Below, piece by piece: positions 1 through 9,250 of a stretch of DNA of 64,000 nucleotides; within the stretch, counting starts at the first letter, position 1; each line of letters starts with the position of its first letter. The notes under the pieces were generated by a model, which saw only the letters and a list, made by a program, of their open reading frames with translations, was not told the origin of the DNA and searched no databases. This stretch comes from Nonomuraea candida (lineage in GTDB: Bacteria; Actinomycetota; Actinomycetes; Streptosporangiales; Streptosporangiaceae): NCBI RefSeq assembly GCF_000725485.1, contig NZ_JOAG01000031.1, positions 1-64,000 of the forward strand, given 5' to 3'. The position numbers were made by a program, and so were the translations under genes.

Positions 1-149
1 GGGTAGGCGCGGGTAGGGGGTGGTGGGGTGGGATATGGAACGTTCCTGCCGGGAGCCGGGCAGATTTCGGCAAGGGAAGGCCCTGGAGGACAGCGCGAGG
101 AGATTAAATGGTTTCCAGGTAGGAAATAGGTGCTACGAGGTGATGCTCC

Positions 150-1196
150 ATGAGGCAAGCCACCGCGGCGATCGTCAAGCCGCTGCCCGACCGGCTCTTC
201 AAGGTCCACGGCAACAGCGCCGAGATGCGCTGGGAGTCCATGTCCGGTCTCGGCTACCACACCCCCAACGACCGGTTCTTCGTCCGGAACCACACCTTCA
301 CCCCGGACATCGACGTCACCACCTGGAGCCTGCGGGTGCACGGCGCGGGCGTGCGGCGGGCGCTCGAGTTCGGCTACGAGGACCTGCGGGCCATGCCGGC
401 GCGCACGTACGACGTGGCGATCGAGTGCGCGGGCAACGGGCGGCGGTTCTACCGCACCCAGCAGCACGACGGCGCGCCCGGCACGCAGTGGGGGCTCGGG
501 GCGATCGGGGTGGCGCGCTGGCGCGGCGTGCCGCTCGCGTACCTGCTCAAGGAGGCCGGGCTGCGGCCGGAGGCGGTGGACGTGCTGCCCGCCGGGCTCG
601 ACGCGCCGTTCGAGGAGCACGGGCACGTACGCCGCCCGCTCCCCGTCGGCAAGGCGCTGGACGACGTCCTCGTCGCGTACGAGATGAACGGGGTTCCGCT
701 GCCGGCGGACCATGGATTTCCGGCGCGGCTGGTGGTGCCGGGATGGGTGGGAATAGCGTCCATCAAGTGGCTCGGCGACATAGAGGTGTCCACCGTGCCG
801 CTCTTCACGCCGTGGAACACGATCTTCTACCCCGACGTCACGACGCAGCCGGTCAAGAGCGCGTTCGAGCTGGCCTGGAACGCGCGGCTGCCCGTCTCGG
901 GGCCGCACGTCCTGCGCGGGCGGTCCTGGTCGGGGCGGGGCAGGATCGTCCGGGTCGAGGTCAGCCTCGACGGCGGGCTGACCTGGCGCGAGGCGGAGCA
1001 CCACGGGCAGCATCTGGTCGGCGCCTGGTTGCCCTGGCACGTGGAGTGGGCCCCGCGGCGTACGGGGACCCGCCTGCTCATGGCCCGCGCCACCGACGAG
1101 ACCGGCGCCACGCAACCCCTCACCATTCCCCGCCACCCGTTCGGCTACCACTTCGACGCCGTGGTGCGCCATCCGGTGCACGTCGTCAATGGCTAG
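150..1196 (+). CDS. Sulfite-oxidase-family molybdopterin oxidoreductase
   Basis: 348 aa. The N-terminal two thirds (about residues 35-230) match the molybdopterin-binding domain of the sulfite oxidase family. The expected Mo-ligating cysteine is Cys93 in the stretch AIECAGNGRRFY. The C-terminal part (about 245-345) resembles the Mo-cofactor dimerisation domain. No signal peptide is visible, so it is probably cytoplasmic. The family oxidises sulfite or reduces S-oxides or N-oxides; the true substrate cannot be read here. The ATG at 150 follows an AGGTGAT-like site. No haem or subunit partner lies beside it, and the next gene is 255 bp away, so it looks monocistronic. Confidence 0.85.
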   Translation: MRQATAAIVKPLPDRLFKVHGNSAEMRWESMSGLGYHTPNDRFFVRNHTFTPDIDVTTWSLRVHGAGVRRALEFGYEDLRAMPARTYDVAIECAGNGRRFYRTQQHDGAPGTQWGLGAIGVARWRGVPLAYLLKEAGLRPEAVDVLPAGLDAPFEEHGHVRRPLPVGKALDDVLVAYEMNGVPLPADHGFPARLVVPGWVGIASIKWLGDIEVSTVPLFTPWNTIFYPDVTTQPVKSAFELAWNARLPVSGPHVLRGRSWSGRGRIVRVEVSLDGGLTWREAEHHGQHLVGAWLPWHVEWAPRRTGTRLLMARATDETGATQPLTIPRHPFGYHFDAVVRHPVHVVNG

Positions 1197-1451
1197 GAGA
1201 TCACCGGGGGCCGGCCGGCGACCACCTCGCCGCCGCCGTCGGTCCGGCGGCTGCCTCGCCCGCCGGGGTCCGGCCGGTGGCCGCCTCGCCGTCCCGTACG
1301 GCGCCGGGGAGATTTTCACCGGCCAGGGCCGGACCGGCCCTTTCCTTGACCCCCCGTACGGCAGCCTTGAATTCATCTGGCGGACCCGCGCGGAAACCTC
1401 CTGGAAATCCCCCCATGTGACGCTGCCCCCACCATGGGAGAGGGAGGACCG

Positions 1452-2924
1452 ATGCGCCGGCTGACCGCACTCGACGCCCAGTTCCTCAACGTCGAGACGA
1501 CGACGACCGCCGCGCACGTGGCCGGCCTGGCGATCCTCGACTCGGCGGACGGCTCGGTCAGCAGGGAGGCGCTGGCGGAGCTGCTGCTGGACCGCGTCCC
1601 CCTCTCGCCGGCGCTCAGCCTGCGCCTGGCCGAGGTGCCGCTGGGGCTCGACCACCCGTACTGGACCGCCGACCCCGGCTTCGACATCGACAACCACCTC
1701 TTCGAGATGACGCTGCCCGCGCCGGGGGACGAGCGGCGGCTCGCGGAGGTGGTCGCGCGCCTGCACGCCCGGCGGCTCGACCGGGCGCATCCGCTGTGGG
1801 AGATGCATCTGATCAAGGGACTGCCGGACGGGCGGGTGGCGGTCTACACGAAGGTGCATCACGCGGCGATCGACGGCGTCTCTGGCGCGGAGACCCTCGC
1901 CACCCTGCTCGACCTGACCCCGGACGGCCACCTCACCCGCCGGCGGGGAGCCCTCGTCCCCGTGACGAGCGCGCCCGGCCCGGCCGGGATGCTGGCCAGG
2001 GCCGCCGTACGCGCCGCCACGCACCCCGTGCGCGCCGTCCGCTCCGCCCTCAGGACGGCGGAGGACCTGGACGCCATCCCGGTCGTGGCCGGCGTGCCCG
2101 GCGCGAAGCTCATCGCCAGGGCCGCCCGCCTGGCGGCCGGGGACCGGCACCACCGCCCCGAGCTGCCCGTCCTCACCCCGCCCCGCACGCCGCTCAACGG
2201 GCCGGTCAGCGCCCGCCGGCGCCTCTCCTTCGGCTCCCTGCCGCTCAAGGACGTCAAGAACGTCGCCGCCGCCCACGGCGTGAGCGTCAACGACGTCGTC
2301 ATGGCGTTGTGCGCCTCGGCCCTGCGCTCGTGGCTGGGCGAGCGGAACGCGCTGCCGGAGGCGCCGCTGATCGTGGGCGTGCCGGTGGCGGTACGCCGCG
2401 CCGAGGCGAAGGAGCGGGCCGGCAACCAGATCTCGGCCATGGTCGCCCCTCTCCCGACGAACCTGCCCGACGCCCGGGACCGGCTGCGTGCCGTGGGCGC
2501 CGCCATGGGCCGGGCCAAGCGGCGCTTCGCGCTGGCGCCGGCGACGTGGCTGAGCGAGTTGTGCACGATGCTGCCCGCGCCGCTCACGAGCCTGGCCACG
2601 CCGGCGCTCTTCCGGCTGGCCGGGCTGGCGTTCCCGCCGGTCAACCTCATCGTCAGCAACGTCCCCGGCCCGCAGTTCCCGCTGTACATGTGCGGCGGCC
2701 GGATCCTGTCCTACTACCCGCTGTCCGTGCTGACCGACCTGAGCGGCGGCCTGACCATCACCTGCTTCTCCTACGACGGCATGCTCGACTTCGGCCTCGT
2801 GGCCTGCCCGGAGCGGGTGGACGACGTGTGGAGCCTGCTGGGCCACCTGCGTACGGCGCTGGACGAGCTGCTGGACGAGTTGCTGGACGGGCGGGCGGGC
2901 GACGAGTTCCGCGACGGGGCCTGA
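1452..2924 (+). CDS. WS/DGAT-family acyltransferase (wax ester synthase / diacylglycerol acyltransferase)
   Basis: 490 aa. The catalytic HHxxxDG motif is present as HHAAIDG (His136-His137, Asp141-Gly142). The opening RRLTALDAQFLNVET and the late block NLIVSNVPGPQFPLY are typical of the family. These enzymes transfer acyl-CoA to fatty alcohols or diacylglycerol, making storage wax esters or triacylglycerol. The start was set at 1452 rather than the ATG at 1434 because AGGGAGG lies just upstream of 1452. The C-terminus carries a short duplicated ELLDELLDG run. It appears monocistronic. Confidence 0.9.
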   Translation: MRRLTALDAQFLNVETTTTAAHVAGLAILDSADGSVSREALAELLLDRVPLSPALSLRLAEVPLGLDHPYWTADPGFDIDNHLFEMTLPAPGDERRLAEVVARLHARRLDRAHPLWEMHLIKGLPDGRVAVYTKVHHAAIDGVSGAETLATLLDLTPDGHLTRRRGALVPVTSAPGPAGMLARAAVRAATHPVRAVRSALRTAEDLDAIPVVAGVPGAKLIARAARLAAGDRHHRPELPVLTPPRTPLNGPVSARRRLSFGSLPLKDVKNVAAAHGVSVNDVVMALCASALRSWLGERNALPEAPLIVGVPVAVRRAEAKERAGNQISAMVAPLPTNLPDARDRLRAVGAAMGRAKRRFALAPATWLSELCTMLPAPLTSLATPALFRLAGLAFPPVNLIVSNVPGPQFPLYMCGGRILSYYPLSVLTDLSGGLTITCFSYDGMLDFGLVACPERVDDVWSLLGHLRTALDELLDELLDGRAGDEFRDGA

Positions 2925-2986
2925 GCCCGGGCGGAGGAGGCTCCGTCCCGCGGCGCCACCCCGGACAAAGCCACGCGAGACTGACA

Positions 2987-3022
2987 TGTAGCATGTGAGA
3001 CGTAAATGTCTCATTTGCTACA
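2987..3022. promoter_or_regulatory. Inverted-repeat operator in front of the tetR gene
   Basis: Arms TGTAGCATGTGAGAC (2987-3001) and GTCTCATTTGCTACA (3008-3022) are complementary at 13 of 15 positions around a 6-bp centre. The repeat ends 10 bp before the preferred tetR start at 3033. This is the usual arrangement for TetR autoregulation, and would also control the coupled MFS gene. Confidence 0.75.
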
Positions 3023-3032
3023 GGGGTGCGTC

Positions 3033-3659
3033 ATGGCGTTATCGCGTGATCAGCTCATGAAGGCGGCGATCCACCACCTCAACGAGAGCCCCACCCTCTC
3101 GATGGCGCAGCTCGCCGCGGCCATCGGGATCAGCAGGGCCACGCTCCACCGCCACTTCAGCAGCCGGGAGGAGCTGCTGGTGGCCCTCGCCCAGCGCGCC
3201 CACGACCAGTGGGGCCGGGTGCAGGAGAGCTGCGGGATCGCCGCGGCGACCGCCTCGGGCGACCCCGAGGTGATCGCGACGGCGTTGCGGGAGCTGCTCA
3301 CCCAGGTGATCGACGTGGCCGACGAGTACGGCTTCGGCCTCACCGACTACGCCCTCGCCGCCCACCCCGACGTCCAGCGCCAGTACGAGGAGCTGGAGGA
3401 GCGCGAGGTCGCCTTCTACGCCGCCGCCCAGCGCGCCGGCGTGCTCCGGGCCGACGTGCCGGCGCGGTGGGTGAGCAACACCGTGTACGGGCTGCTCGTC
3501 GCCGTGCGGGAGAGCCTCTACCAGGGCGACGTCGCCCGCCGCGAGGTGCCCCGGCTGCTGCTCACCACGTTCATGCACGGCACCGCGCCCCGGCCGGAGC
3601 CGCGACCCGAACCGCGACCCGAACCGCGACCCGAACCGCGACCGGAGAGGAACTCATGA
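3033..3659 (+). CDS. TetR-family transcriptional regulator
   Basis: 208 aa. An N-terminal helix-turn-helix (about residues 18-45, with AIGISRATLHRHFSSREELL) is followed by an all-helical ligand domain. The ATG at 3006 lies inside the operator repeat; the ATG at 3033 has AGGGG 6 nt upstream and is preferred. The last ~20 residues are a PRPE repeat encoded by 12-bp tandem units. The stop overlaps the ATG of the MFS transporter (ATGA), so the pair is probably a self-regulated efflux operon with the transporter substrate as inducer. Confidence 0.88.
   Translation: MALSRDQLMKAAIHHLNESPTLSMAQLAAAIGISRATLHRHFSSREELLVALAQRAHDQWGRVQESCGIAAATASGDPEVIATALRELLTQVIDVADEYGFGLTDYALAAHPDVQRQYEELEEREVAFYAAAQRAGVLRADVPARWVSNTVYGLLVAVRESLYQGDVARREVPRLLLTTFMHGTAPRPEPRPEPRPEPRPEPRPERNS
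3600..3647 (+). repeat. 12-bp tandem repeat (PRPE) at the tetR 3' end
   Basis: Four consecutive copies of a ccgcgacccgaa-like unit encode a PRPEPRPE tail immediately before the stop codon. The unit length keeps the reading frame. Confidence 0.8.
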
Positions 3660-5173
3660 CGATCGCCACGTCACCCGTCTCGACGAGGAGACGGTGGGCG
3701 GGCCTGGCCGTGTTGTCGGCCAGCGTGCTGCTCGTGGTCATGGACATGACCATCCTGAACGTGGCCCTGCCCGCCATCTCGGAGGACCTGCGGCCGGACT
3801 CGCTCCAGCTGTTGTGGATGGTCGACGCGTACGCGCTGGTGCTGTCCGGCCTGCTGGTCACCGTGAGCGCCCTGGGCGACCGCTGGGGCCGCAAGCGCAT
3901 GCTGATGACGGGGTTCGCGGTGTTCGGGGTGGCCTCGCTGGCGGTGCTGGTGGCCGACAGCGCGGTGGCGGTGATCGCCGTACGGGCGCTGCTCGGCGTC
4001 GGCGGCGCGATGATCATGCCGTCCACGTTGTCCATGATCCGGAACCTGTTCACCGACCCCGCCGAGCGCGCCCGCGCGCTCGGCGTGTGGGCGGCGATGG
4101 CCGCGGTCGGCGCCGCGCTCGGGCCGATCGTGGCCGGGCTGCTGCTGGAACGTTTCAGCTGGCACTCGGCGTTCCTGGTGAACGTGCCCGTGATGGCGGT
4201 CGCGATCGTCGCCGGCCTGCTCCTGCTGCCCGAGACCAGGAACCCCTCCCCCGGCCGCTGGGACGCGCTCGGCACGGTGCTGTCGATGGCGGGCATGGTG
4301 GCCCTGGTCTACGCGGTCAAGAACTTCGGCAAGTACGGCATCACCTCCACCGGCGCCCTGGTGGCGACCGTGGTGGCGGTGGTGACGCTGACCTGGTTCG
4401 TGCGGCGGTGCCTGCACCGGGCGGACCCGCTGCTGGAGATCAGGCTGTTCCGCAGCGCGCCCTTCTCGGCCGGGGTGGTGACGGCGCTGACCACCTCGAT
4501 CGCGATGGCCGCGGTGATGCTGCTGCTGGCGCAGTGGATGCAGCTCGTGCAGGGATACGGCCCGCTGGAGACCGGCGTGCGCCTGCTGCCCGCCGCGCTG
4601 GCCGCCATCGTCGCCTCCCCGCTGGCCCCGGCGCTGGCCAGGCTGATCGGCGCCCGTACGGTGCTGGCCGGCGGCCTGGCCCTGACCGGGGTGGCCTTCC
4701 TGCTGCTGTACGCGGCCCCGAGCCCCCTGGGTTACTGGCCCGTCGCGGCCGCCCTGGTGCTGATCGGCGTCGGGAACGGCTCGCTGGCGATCGCCTCGGC
4801 CGCGATCATGTCGGGCTCCCCCGCGGCGAAGTCGGGCAGCGCGGCGGCCGTCGAGGAGACCAGCTACGAGCTGGGCGGGGCGCTGGGCGTGGCCGTCCTG
4901 GGCAGCATCGCGGCCGCCGTCTACCGGGGCGAGCTGTCGTACGCGGGGCCGGGCGCCGGGGTCGTCCGCGAGTCGCTGGGCGGCGCGCTCGACGTGGCCA
5001 GGGAGCTGGGGGCGGCCGGCGGGCGGCTCGCCGAGCAGGCGCGGACGGCGTTCACCGACTCGCTGATCCTGACCAGCGGGGCCGGGGCGCTGCTGATGCT
5101 GGCGGGCACGCTGGTGGTGTGGTTCCTCACCCCGCGCCACCTGGACGTGTCGTCGGCCGACCAGCACCACTGA
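3656..5173 (+). CDS. MFS drug-efflux transporter, DHA2 (14-TMS) type
   Basis: 505 aa with about 14 hydrophobic helices. The MFS signature between TM2 and TM3 is GDRWGRKRMLM, and the DHA2 motif LNVALPAIS occurs in TM1 (MDMTILNVALPAIS). It resembles EmrB/SmvA-type proton antiporters that export toxic compounds or antibiotics. The start ATG overlaps the tetR stop (ATGA) and GGAGAGG lies just upstream, giving translational coupling. It ends 6 bp from the convergent XRE gene. Confidence 0.9.
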   Translation: MTIATSPVSTRRRWAGLAVLSASVLLVVMDMTILNVALPAISEDLRPDSLQLLWMVDAYALVLSGLLVTVSALGDRWGRKRMLMTGFAVFGVASLAVLVADSAVAVIAVRALLGVGGAMIMPSTLSMIRNLFTDPAERARALGVWAAMAAVGAALGPIVAGLLLERFSWHSAFLVNVPVMAVAIVAGLLLLPETRNPSPGRWDALGTVLSMAGMVALVYAVKNFGKYGITSTGALVATVVAVVTLTWFVRRCLHRADPLLEIRLFRSAPFSAGVVTALTTSIAMAAVMLLLAQWMQLVQGYGPLETGVRLLPAALAAIVASPLAPALARLIGARTVLAGGLALTGVAFLLLYAAPSPLGYWPVAAALVLIGVGNGSLAIASAAIMSGSPAAKSGSAAAVEETSYELGGALGVAVLGSIAAAVYRGELSYAGPGAGVVRESLGGALDVARELGAAGGRLAEQARTAFTDSLILTSGAGALLMLAGTLVVWFLTPRHLDVSSADQHH

Positions 5174-5179
5174 CAGTGC

Positions 5180-5614
5180 CTAGCGGTCCGGGCCCGCGAC
5201 CTGTTCGGCCACGCGGCCGATGCGGGCCAGGCGGGCCAGGGCGGGGCGGGCGAGCACTTCGCCGATGTCGTGCAGGGCCACGATGAGCTCCTCGACGCCG
5301 TCGAGCGGCATGTCGGGCTCCCTGTTCAGCAGGATCCCCCGGTAGTCCTCGGGCGAGACCGTCCCGCCGGGCAGCTCGACGCGTTCGTTCTCGGCCCGGA
5401 ACAACACCGGCACGGACGTGTCGAGGGCCAGGGCCAGGGCGGTCAGCTCGGCCGCGGTGAAGGCGCGCTGGCCGCGCTCGGCCTGGTGGACGGCCTGGCG
5501 GCTCCACGGCCTGTCCAGGTAGCGCCCGAGGGCCTCGCCCAGCTCGGTCAGCGACATCCGGCGCTCGGCGCGCAACCGCGCGATCTGCCGCCCGATGGCC
5601 TCTTCCACCCGCAT
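5180..5614 (-). CDS. XRE-family helix-turn-helix regulator
   Basis: 144 aa. An N-terminal HTH_3-type domain spans about residues 6-65 (QIARLRAERRMSLTELGEAL, then RQAVHQAERGQRAF). A C-terminal region of unclear function (about 75-144) follows. ATGs at 5650 and 5641 are in frame, but GGGGAGGGG lies 7 nt before the ATG at 5614, so that start is preferred. A palindrome just upstream is a likely autoregulatory site. The gene is divergent from the STAS gene. Confidence 0.8.
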   Translation of the reverse strand: MRVEEAIGRQIARLRAERRMSLTELGEALGRYLDRPWSRQAVHQAERGQRAFTAAELTALALALDTSVPVLFRAENERVELPGGTVSPEDYRGILLNREPDMPLDGVEELIVALHDIGEVLARPALARLARIGRVAEQVAGPDR

Positions 5615-5636
5615 CCCCGCACCCCTCCCCTTCGTT

Positions 5637-5654
5637 GTCATTCCGCACAATGAC
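5637..5654. promoter_or_regulatory. Inverted repeat upstream of the XRE gene
   Basis: GTCATT-ccgcac-AATGAC is a perfect 6-bp inverted repeat 22 bp upstream of the chosen XRE start. Two further GTCA-type elements follow between 5661 and 5675. It is a plausible operator for the XRE protein. Confidence 0.45.
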
Positions 5655-5669
5655 GGCGACAGTCAGTCA

Positions 5670-5698
5670 TTGACAGGCGCGCGTCCCGGCCGTACTGT
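5670..5698 (+). promoter_or_regulatory. Candidate sigma-70-type promoter for the STAS gene
   Basis: A perfect -35 TTGACA (5670-5675) is separated by 17 bp from a weak -10 TACTGT (5693-5698), leaving a leader of about 53 nt before the STAS start at 5758. Confidence 0.45.
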
Positions 5699-5757
5699 AA
5701 ATGCCCAGAGTTCCCCGTCAATCTAGTCGATGACACGACCGATGGTGAGGCACGAAC

Positions 5758-6177
5758 ATGCAGGACATCGTCATTGAGGTGGCCGGACCGGTCGGCGACT
5801 GCGCCGTGCTCAAGATCTCCGGCGAGGTCGACGTGTTCACCGCTCCCAAGCTGCGCGAGCAGGTGGTGGACCTCGCGGCCAAGGGCGTGGTGCACATCGT
5901 CGCCGACCTGAGCGCGGTGGAGTTCCTCGACTCGACCGGCCTGGGCGTCCTCGTCGGCGGCCTCAAGCGGCTGCGCACGCAGGACGGCTCGCTGGCGCTG
6001 GTCATGACCACCGACCGGATCGCGCGCATCTTCCGGATCACCGGGCTCACCGCCGTGTTCGCCTCCCACGAGTCCGTGCACGACGCGATCGCGGCCGACC
6101 CGCACTGGACGCAGGCCGTCGAGGCCGAGGCCGGCGGCGTCGCCGACTGGTGCCGCCGCCACGACTTCCCCGCCTGA
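5758..6177 (+). CDS. STAS-domain anti-sigma factor antagonist
   Basis: 139 aa. A single STAS domain (about residues 5-108) has the phosphorylation-site motif DSTGLG with Ser59, as in SpoIIAA/RsbV/BldG. When unphosphorylated such proteins bind an anti-sigma kinase and free the sigma factor. The C-terminal 30 residues (with WCRRHDF) extend past the minimal domain. No anti-sigma kinase or sigma gene is adjacent, so the partner is elsewhere. GGTGAGG precedes the ATG. Confidence 0.88.
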   Translation: MQDIVIEVAGPVGDCAVLKISGEVDVFTAPKLREQVVDLAAKGVVHIVADLSAVEFLDSTGLGVLVGGLKRLRTQDGSLALVMTTDRIARIFRITGLTAVFASHESVHDAIAADPHWTQAVEAEAGGVADWCRRHDFPA

Positions 6178-6223
6178 CATCCACCCCGGGCCCATCACCT
6201 GCCCGGCCGGGGCGGGTGCGGGG

Positions 6224-7153
6224 TCACGGGCGGGAGGCCTCGTCCAGGATGGCCAGCTCCTCGGGGCCCAGGGTCAGCGCCGCGGCCTCCAGCAGCGGCT
6301 TCAGCTGCTCGACGCTCCTGGCGCTGGCGATCGGCGCCGTCACCGTGGGCTGGGCGGCCAGCCAGGCCAGGGCCACCGAGGCGGGCGCCGACTGCCGCTC
6401 CCCCGCCACCCGGTGCAGCGCCTCCAGCGTCCTGCGCCCGTGCTCGGTCTCCAGATAGGCGCCCGCCAGGCCCGCCCGCGGGCTGTCCACGGTGGCACCG
6501 GGCGCGTACTTGCCGGTCAGGAAGCCGCGCGCCAGCCCGAAGTACGGCGTGCTGGACAGCCCCTCCCTGGCCACGACCTCCCGCAGCTCGCCCTCGTAGG
6601 CGCGCTCGACCAGGTTGTAGGGCTGCTGCAGCGCCACGTACCTGGTCAGCCCCTCCTCGTCGGCGGTCTTGAGCGCCTCTGCGAGCCGCGCCGCGCCGTG
6701 GTTGGAGGCCCCGACGTAGCGGACCTTGCCCTCCTTGACGAGCGCGTCGAACGTGGCCAGCGTCTCCACCATCGGCGTGTCGTGATCGTCCACGTGCGCC
6801 CAGTAGAGGTCGATGTAGTCGGTGCGCAGCCGCCGCAGGGAGTCCTCGACCGCCGTCCTGATCGTGGCCGGCGCCAGCCCCTTCAGCCCCTCCAGCATGC
6901 CGACCTTGGTGGCCAGCACGACGGAGTCGCGGTTGCGGCGGTCGGCCAGCCACTCGCCGATGATCGTCTCCGACGTCGACTCTCCGGTCGCCCAGTACGG
7001 GTAGACGTCCGCCGTGTCGATGAAGTTGCCGCCGCCCTCGATGTACGCGTCGAGGACCGCGAACGAGGTCTCCTTGTCGGCCGTCCAGCCGAAGACGTTC
7101 GTGCCGAGCGATATCGGGAAAACGGACAAGTCCGTGGTGCCTATGGATCTCAT
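6224..7153 (-). CDS. Aldo/keto reductase
   Basis: 309 aa TIM-barrel oxidoreductase. The tetrad is visible: Asp46 and Tyr51 in FIDTADVY, Lys83 in VLATKVG, His120 in LYWAHVDD. The C-terminal region (IASARSVEQLKPLLEAAAL) matches the NADPH-binding end of AKRs. It reduces aldehydes or ketones with NADPH; the substrate is unknown. Its start is only 36 bp from the divergent esterase start, so the two promoters must overlap. Confidence 0.9.
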   Translation of the reverse strand: MRSIGTTDLSVFPISLGTNVFGWTADKETSFAVLDAYIEGGGNFIDTADVYPYWATGESTSETIIGEWLADRRNRDSVVLATKVGMLEGLKGLAPATIRTAVEDSLRRLRTDYIDLYWAHVDDHDTPMVETLATFDALVKEGKVRYVGASNHGAARLAEALKTADEEGLTRYVALQQPYNLVERAYEGELREVVAREGLSSTPYFGLARGFLTGKYAPGATVDSPRAGLAGAYLETEHGRRTLEALHRVAGERQSAPASVALAWLAAQPTVTAPIASARSVEQLKPLLEAAALTLGPEELAILDEASRP

Positions 7154-7189
7154 CTCGCTATTATCCGCGCAGCCGAAAAGGAGACTGCG

Positions 7190-8164
7190 ATGCGGCCCCG
7201 GTTAAAAGGATGCCTGGTCGGAGCGGTGGTGGCCGGCGGTTTGTTCCTGGCGGGCGTGGCGGTGGTGCTCGTGATGCGGCCGGGGGCCGACATTTCGGTC
7301 GGACCGGAACCCAGGGCCTCGGCGAGTCGCGGGAGCCGGGTCGTCGAGGAGCGGCGGCTCGACGAGCGCAGGATGGAGCTGACGATCCGGTCGGACGCGC
7401 TGGCCGCCACCACGAAGGTGCGCCTGCTGCTGCCGCGCGGCTGGGAGTCGCGTACGGACTGGCCGGTGCTGTGGCTGCTGCACGGCGGGCTCGACGACGA
7501 GACCTCGTGGACCGCCAAGACCGACGTGGCCGCGCTCACCCGCGACACCGGTGTGCTGGTCGTGATGCCGGACGGCGGCGAGTGCGGCAGCTACTCCGAC
7601 TGGTGGAACGGCGGCGCGGGCGGCCCGCCGCGCTGGGAGACCTACCACCTGCGCGAGCTGCTGCCGCTGCTCGAAGAGCGCTACCGGGCGGGCCCCCGGC
7701 GCGCGGTGGCGGGCTACTCGATGGGCGGCCAGGGCGCCATGCTGTACGCGGCCAAGGGGCACTTCGCGGCGGCGGCCTCGTTCAGCGGCGCGCTGGACAT
7801 CCTCGCCCCCGGCGTGCCGCAGGCCGTGCTGGCCGGGACCGCGATCGGCTGCCTGGGCACCGACGGGAGGCGCGTCTGGGGCGACCCGGAGCGGCAGCGC
7901 CGGATCTGGCGCGCGCACAACCCCTATCACCAGGCCGAACACCTCAAGGACGTCGAGCTGTACGTCGCCGCCGGGCAGGGCGACCTGGTGGAGGACCTGG
8001 CGAACAGGGCGGCCAGGTCGTTCACCGGGCGGCTGAAGGAGCTGGGCATCCCGGTGCGCACCCACTTCCACCGGGGCGGCCACAACCACACGTCCTGGCA
8101 GCGCGACCTGCACCGGGCCTACCCCCTGCTCATGTCCGCGATCGGCGCCCGCCCGGCGGGGTGA
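7190..8164 (+). CDS. Membrane-anchored or secreted alpha/beta-hydrolase esterase
   Basis: 324 aa. An N-terminal hydrophobic helix (about residues 8-29) without an obvious cleavage site suggests a membrane anchor. The catalytic domain looks like the esterase D / antigen 85 group: oxyanion region LLHGGLDDETSW, nucleophile Ser177 in GYSMGG, late His in FHRGGHNHTSW. The ATG at 7190 has AAGGAG 6 nt upstream; the frame is open further upstream but is antisense to the reductase there. Likely role is extracytoplasmic ester hydrolysis or acyl transfer, substrate unknown. Confidence 0.85.
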   Translation: MRPRLKGCLVGAVVAGGLFLAGVAVVLVMRPGADISVGPEPRASASRGSRVVEERRLDERRMELTIRSDALAATTKVRLLLPRGWESRTDWPVLWLLHGGLDDETSWTAKTDVAALTRDTGVLVVMPDGGECGSYSDWWNGGAGGPPRWETYHLRELLPLLEERYRAGPRRAVAGYSMGGQGAMLYAAKGHFAAAASFSGALDILAPGVPQAVLAGTAIGCLGTDGRRVWGDPERQRRIWRAHNPYHQAEHLKDVELYVAAGQGDLVEDLANRAARSFTGRLKELGIPVRTHFHRGGHNHTSWQRDLHRAYPLLMSAIGARPAG

Positions 8165-8170
8165 GGGCGG

Positions 8171-9217
8171 TCAGTTGACGCGGTCGACCAGGGCGTGGCA
8201 CACGTCGCGCAGGTCCGCCGCGCCGGGCAGGACCTCGTCGAGCACGCCGAGCGCCGACGACACGTAGTGGTCGGCCAGGGCCCGCGCCCGGTCGCGCCCG
8301 CCGGCCTCCTCGACGAGGTGGGCGGCGTGGCGTACGGACTCCTCGTCGGGGGCCCCCGACCGGAGGACGGCCGACAGCTCGCGGGCCGCCGGGCCGCCGG
8401 CGGCGAGGGCGGCCAGCACGGGCACGGTCTTCTTCTCGCGCCGCAGGTCGCTGTACACGGGCTTGCCCGTGACCAGCGGGTCGCCCCAGATGCCGAGCAT
8501 GTCGTCCACGATCTGGAAGGCCACCCCGAGGTCACGGCCCATCGCCCACATGCGGTCGGCCAGCTCCGGCGCGCCGCCCAGCGCCACGCCCGTCGCCGCG
8601 GCGGCGCCCAGCAGGCCGCCGGTCTTGCCCGCGGCCATCTCGGCGTACTCGTCGAGGGTGACCTCGCCGGGGCCCTGCCAGGGGCGGTTCTCGAAGGCCA
8701 TGTCGGCGGTCTGGCCCTGGACGAGCTCGATCAGCGCGGCCGACAGGTACGGCATCGCCTCCGGCCGGTCGGCGAGCCGGCCGACGGCCAGGGCCAGCAG
8801 CGCGTCCCCGGTCAGCAGGGCGGGCCCGACGCCGTACGCCTTCCACAGGGCCGGGCGGTGCCTGCGCAGCTCGTCGCGGTCGATGATGTCGTCGTGCGCC
8901 AGGGAGAAGGCGTGCACCAGCTCCACCGCGACGGCCCCGGGCAGCGCGGACTCGGCGGTGCCGCCCACGGCCTCGGCGCTGAGCAGCGCGATGGCCGGCC
9001 TGAGCGCCTTGCCCACCCCGCCCTCCTGGGGCCGGCCGTCCACCTCCGACCAGCCCAGCGTGAACGCGGCCATCCTGGCCCCCCAGGGGTGGAGCACCGA
9101 GACCGCCTCGCGGAGAGCGGGTTCGAGCAGGCGGCGGCAGCGGGCCATCGCCTCGCCGCCCGGCGGGAGGACCTCCGGACGGCCCGGCGGGACGGGGCCT
9201 GGACGACTGACGTTCAT
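8171..9217 (-). CDS. Polyprenyl diphosphate synthase (probable GGPP synthase)
   Basis: 348 aa all-helical trans-prenyltransferase. The first Asp-rich motif is DDIID (109-113), the second starts DDMLGIWGD (238-246). There is no two-residue insertion in the first motif, and Phe104 sits five residues before it. In type I archaeal-style enzymes an aromatic there limits the product to C20, so GGPP is the best guess; FPP is not excluded. The start at 9217 has GGGAG 6 nt upstream; an in-frame start at 9289 would lie inside the regulatory region. It heads the minus arm of the terpenoid locus. Confidence 0.88.
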   Translation of the reverse strand: MNVSRPGPVPPGRPEVLPPGGEAMARCRRLLEPALREAVSVLHPWGARMAAFTLGWSEVDGRPQEGGVGKALRPAIALLSAEAVGGTAESALPGAVAVELVHAFSLAHDDIIDRDELRRHRPALWKAYGVGPALLTGDALLALAVGRLADRPEAMPYLSAALIELVQGQTADMAFENRPWQGPGEVTLDEYAEMAAGKTGGLLGAAAATGVALGGAPELADRMWAMGRDLGVAFQIVDDMLGIWGDPLVTGKPVYSDLRREKKTVPVLAALAAGGPAARELSAVLRSGAPDEESVRHAAHLVEEAGGRDRARALADHYVSSALGVLDEVLPGAADLRDVCHALVDRVN

Positions 9218-9250
9218 CAGGTGCTCCCGCTTCAGATCGATCTTGAAGTT

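Noticed and set aside
1189..1464. Arg/Pro-rich ORFs on both strands after the molybdopterin gene
   Set aside because: They look like chance open frames in GC-rich DNA; no ribosome binding site or domain.
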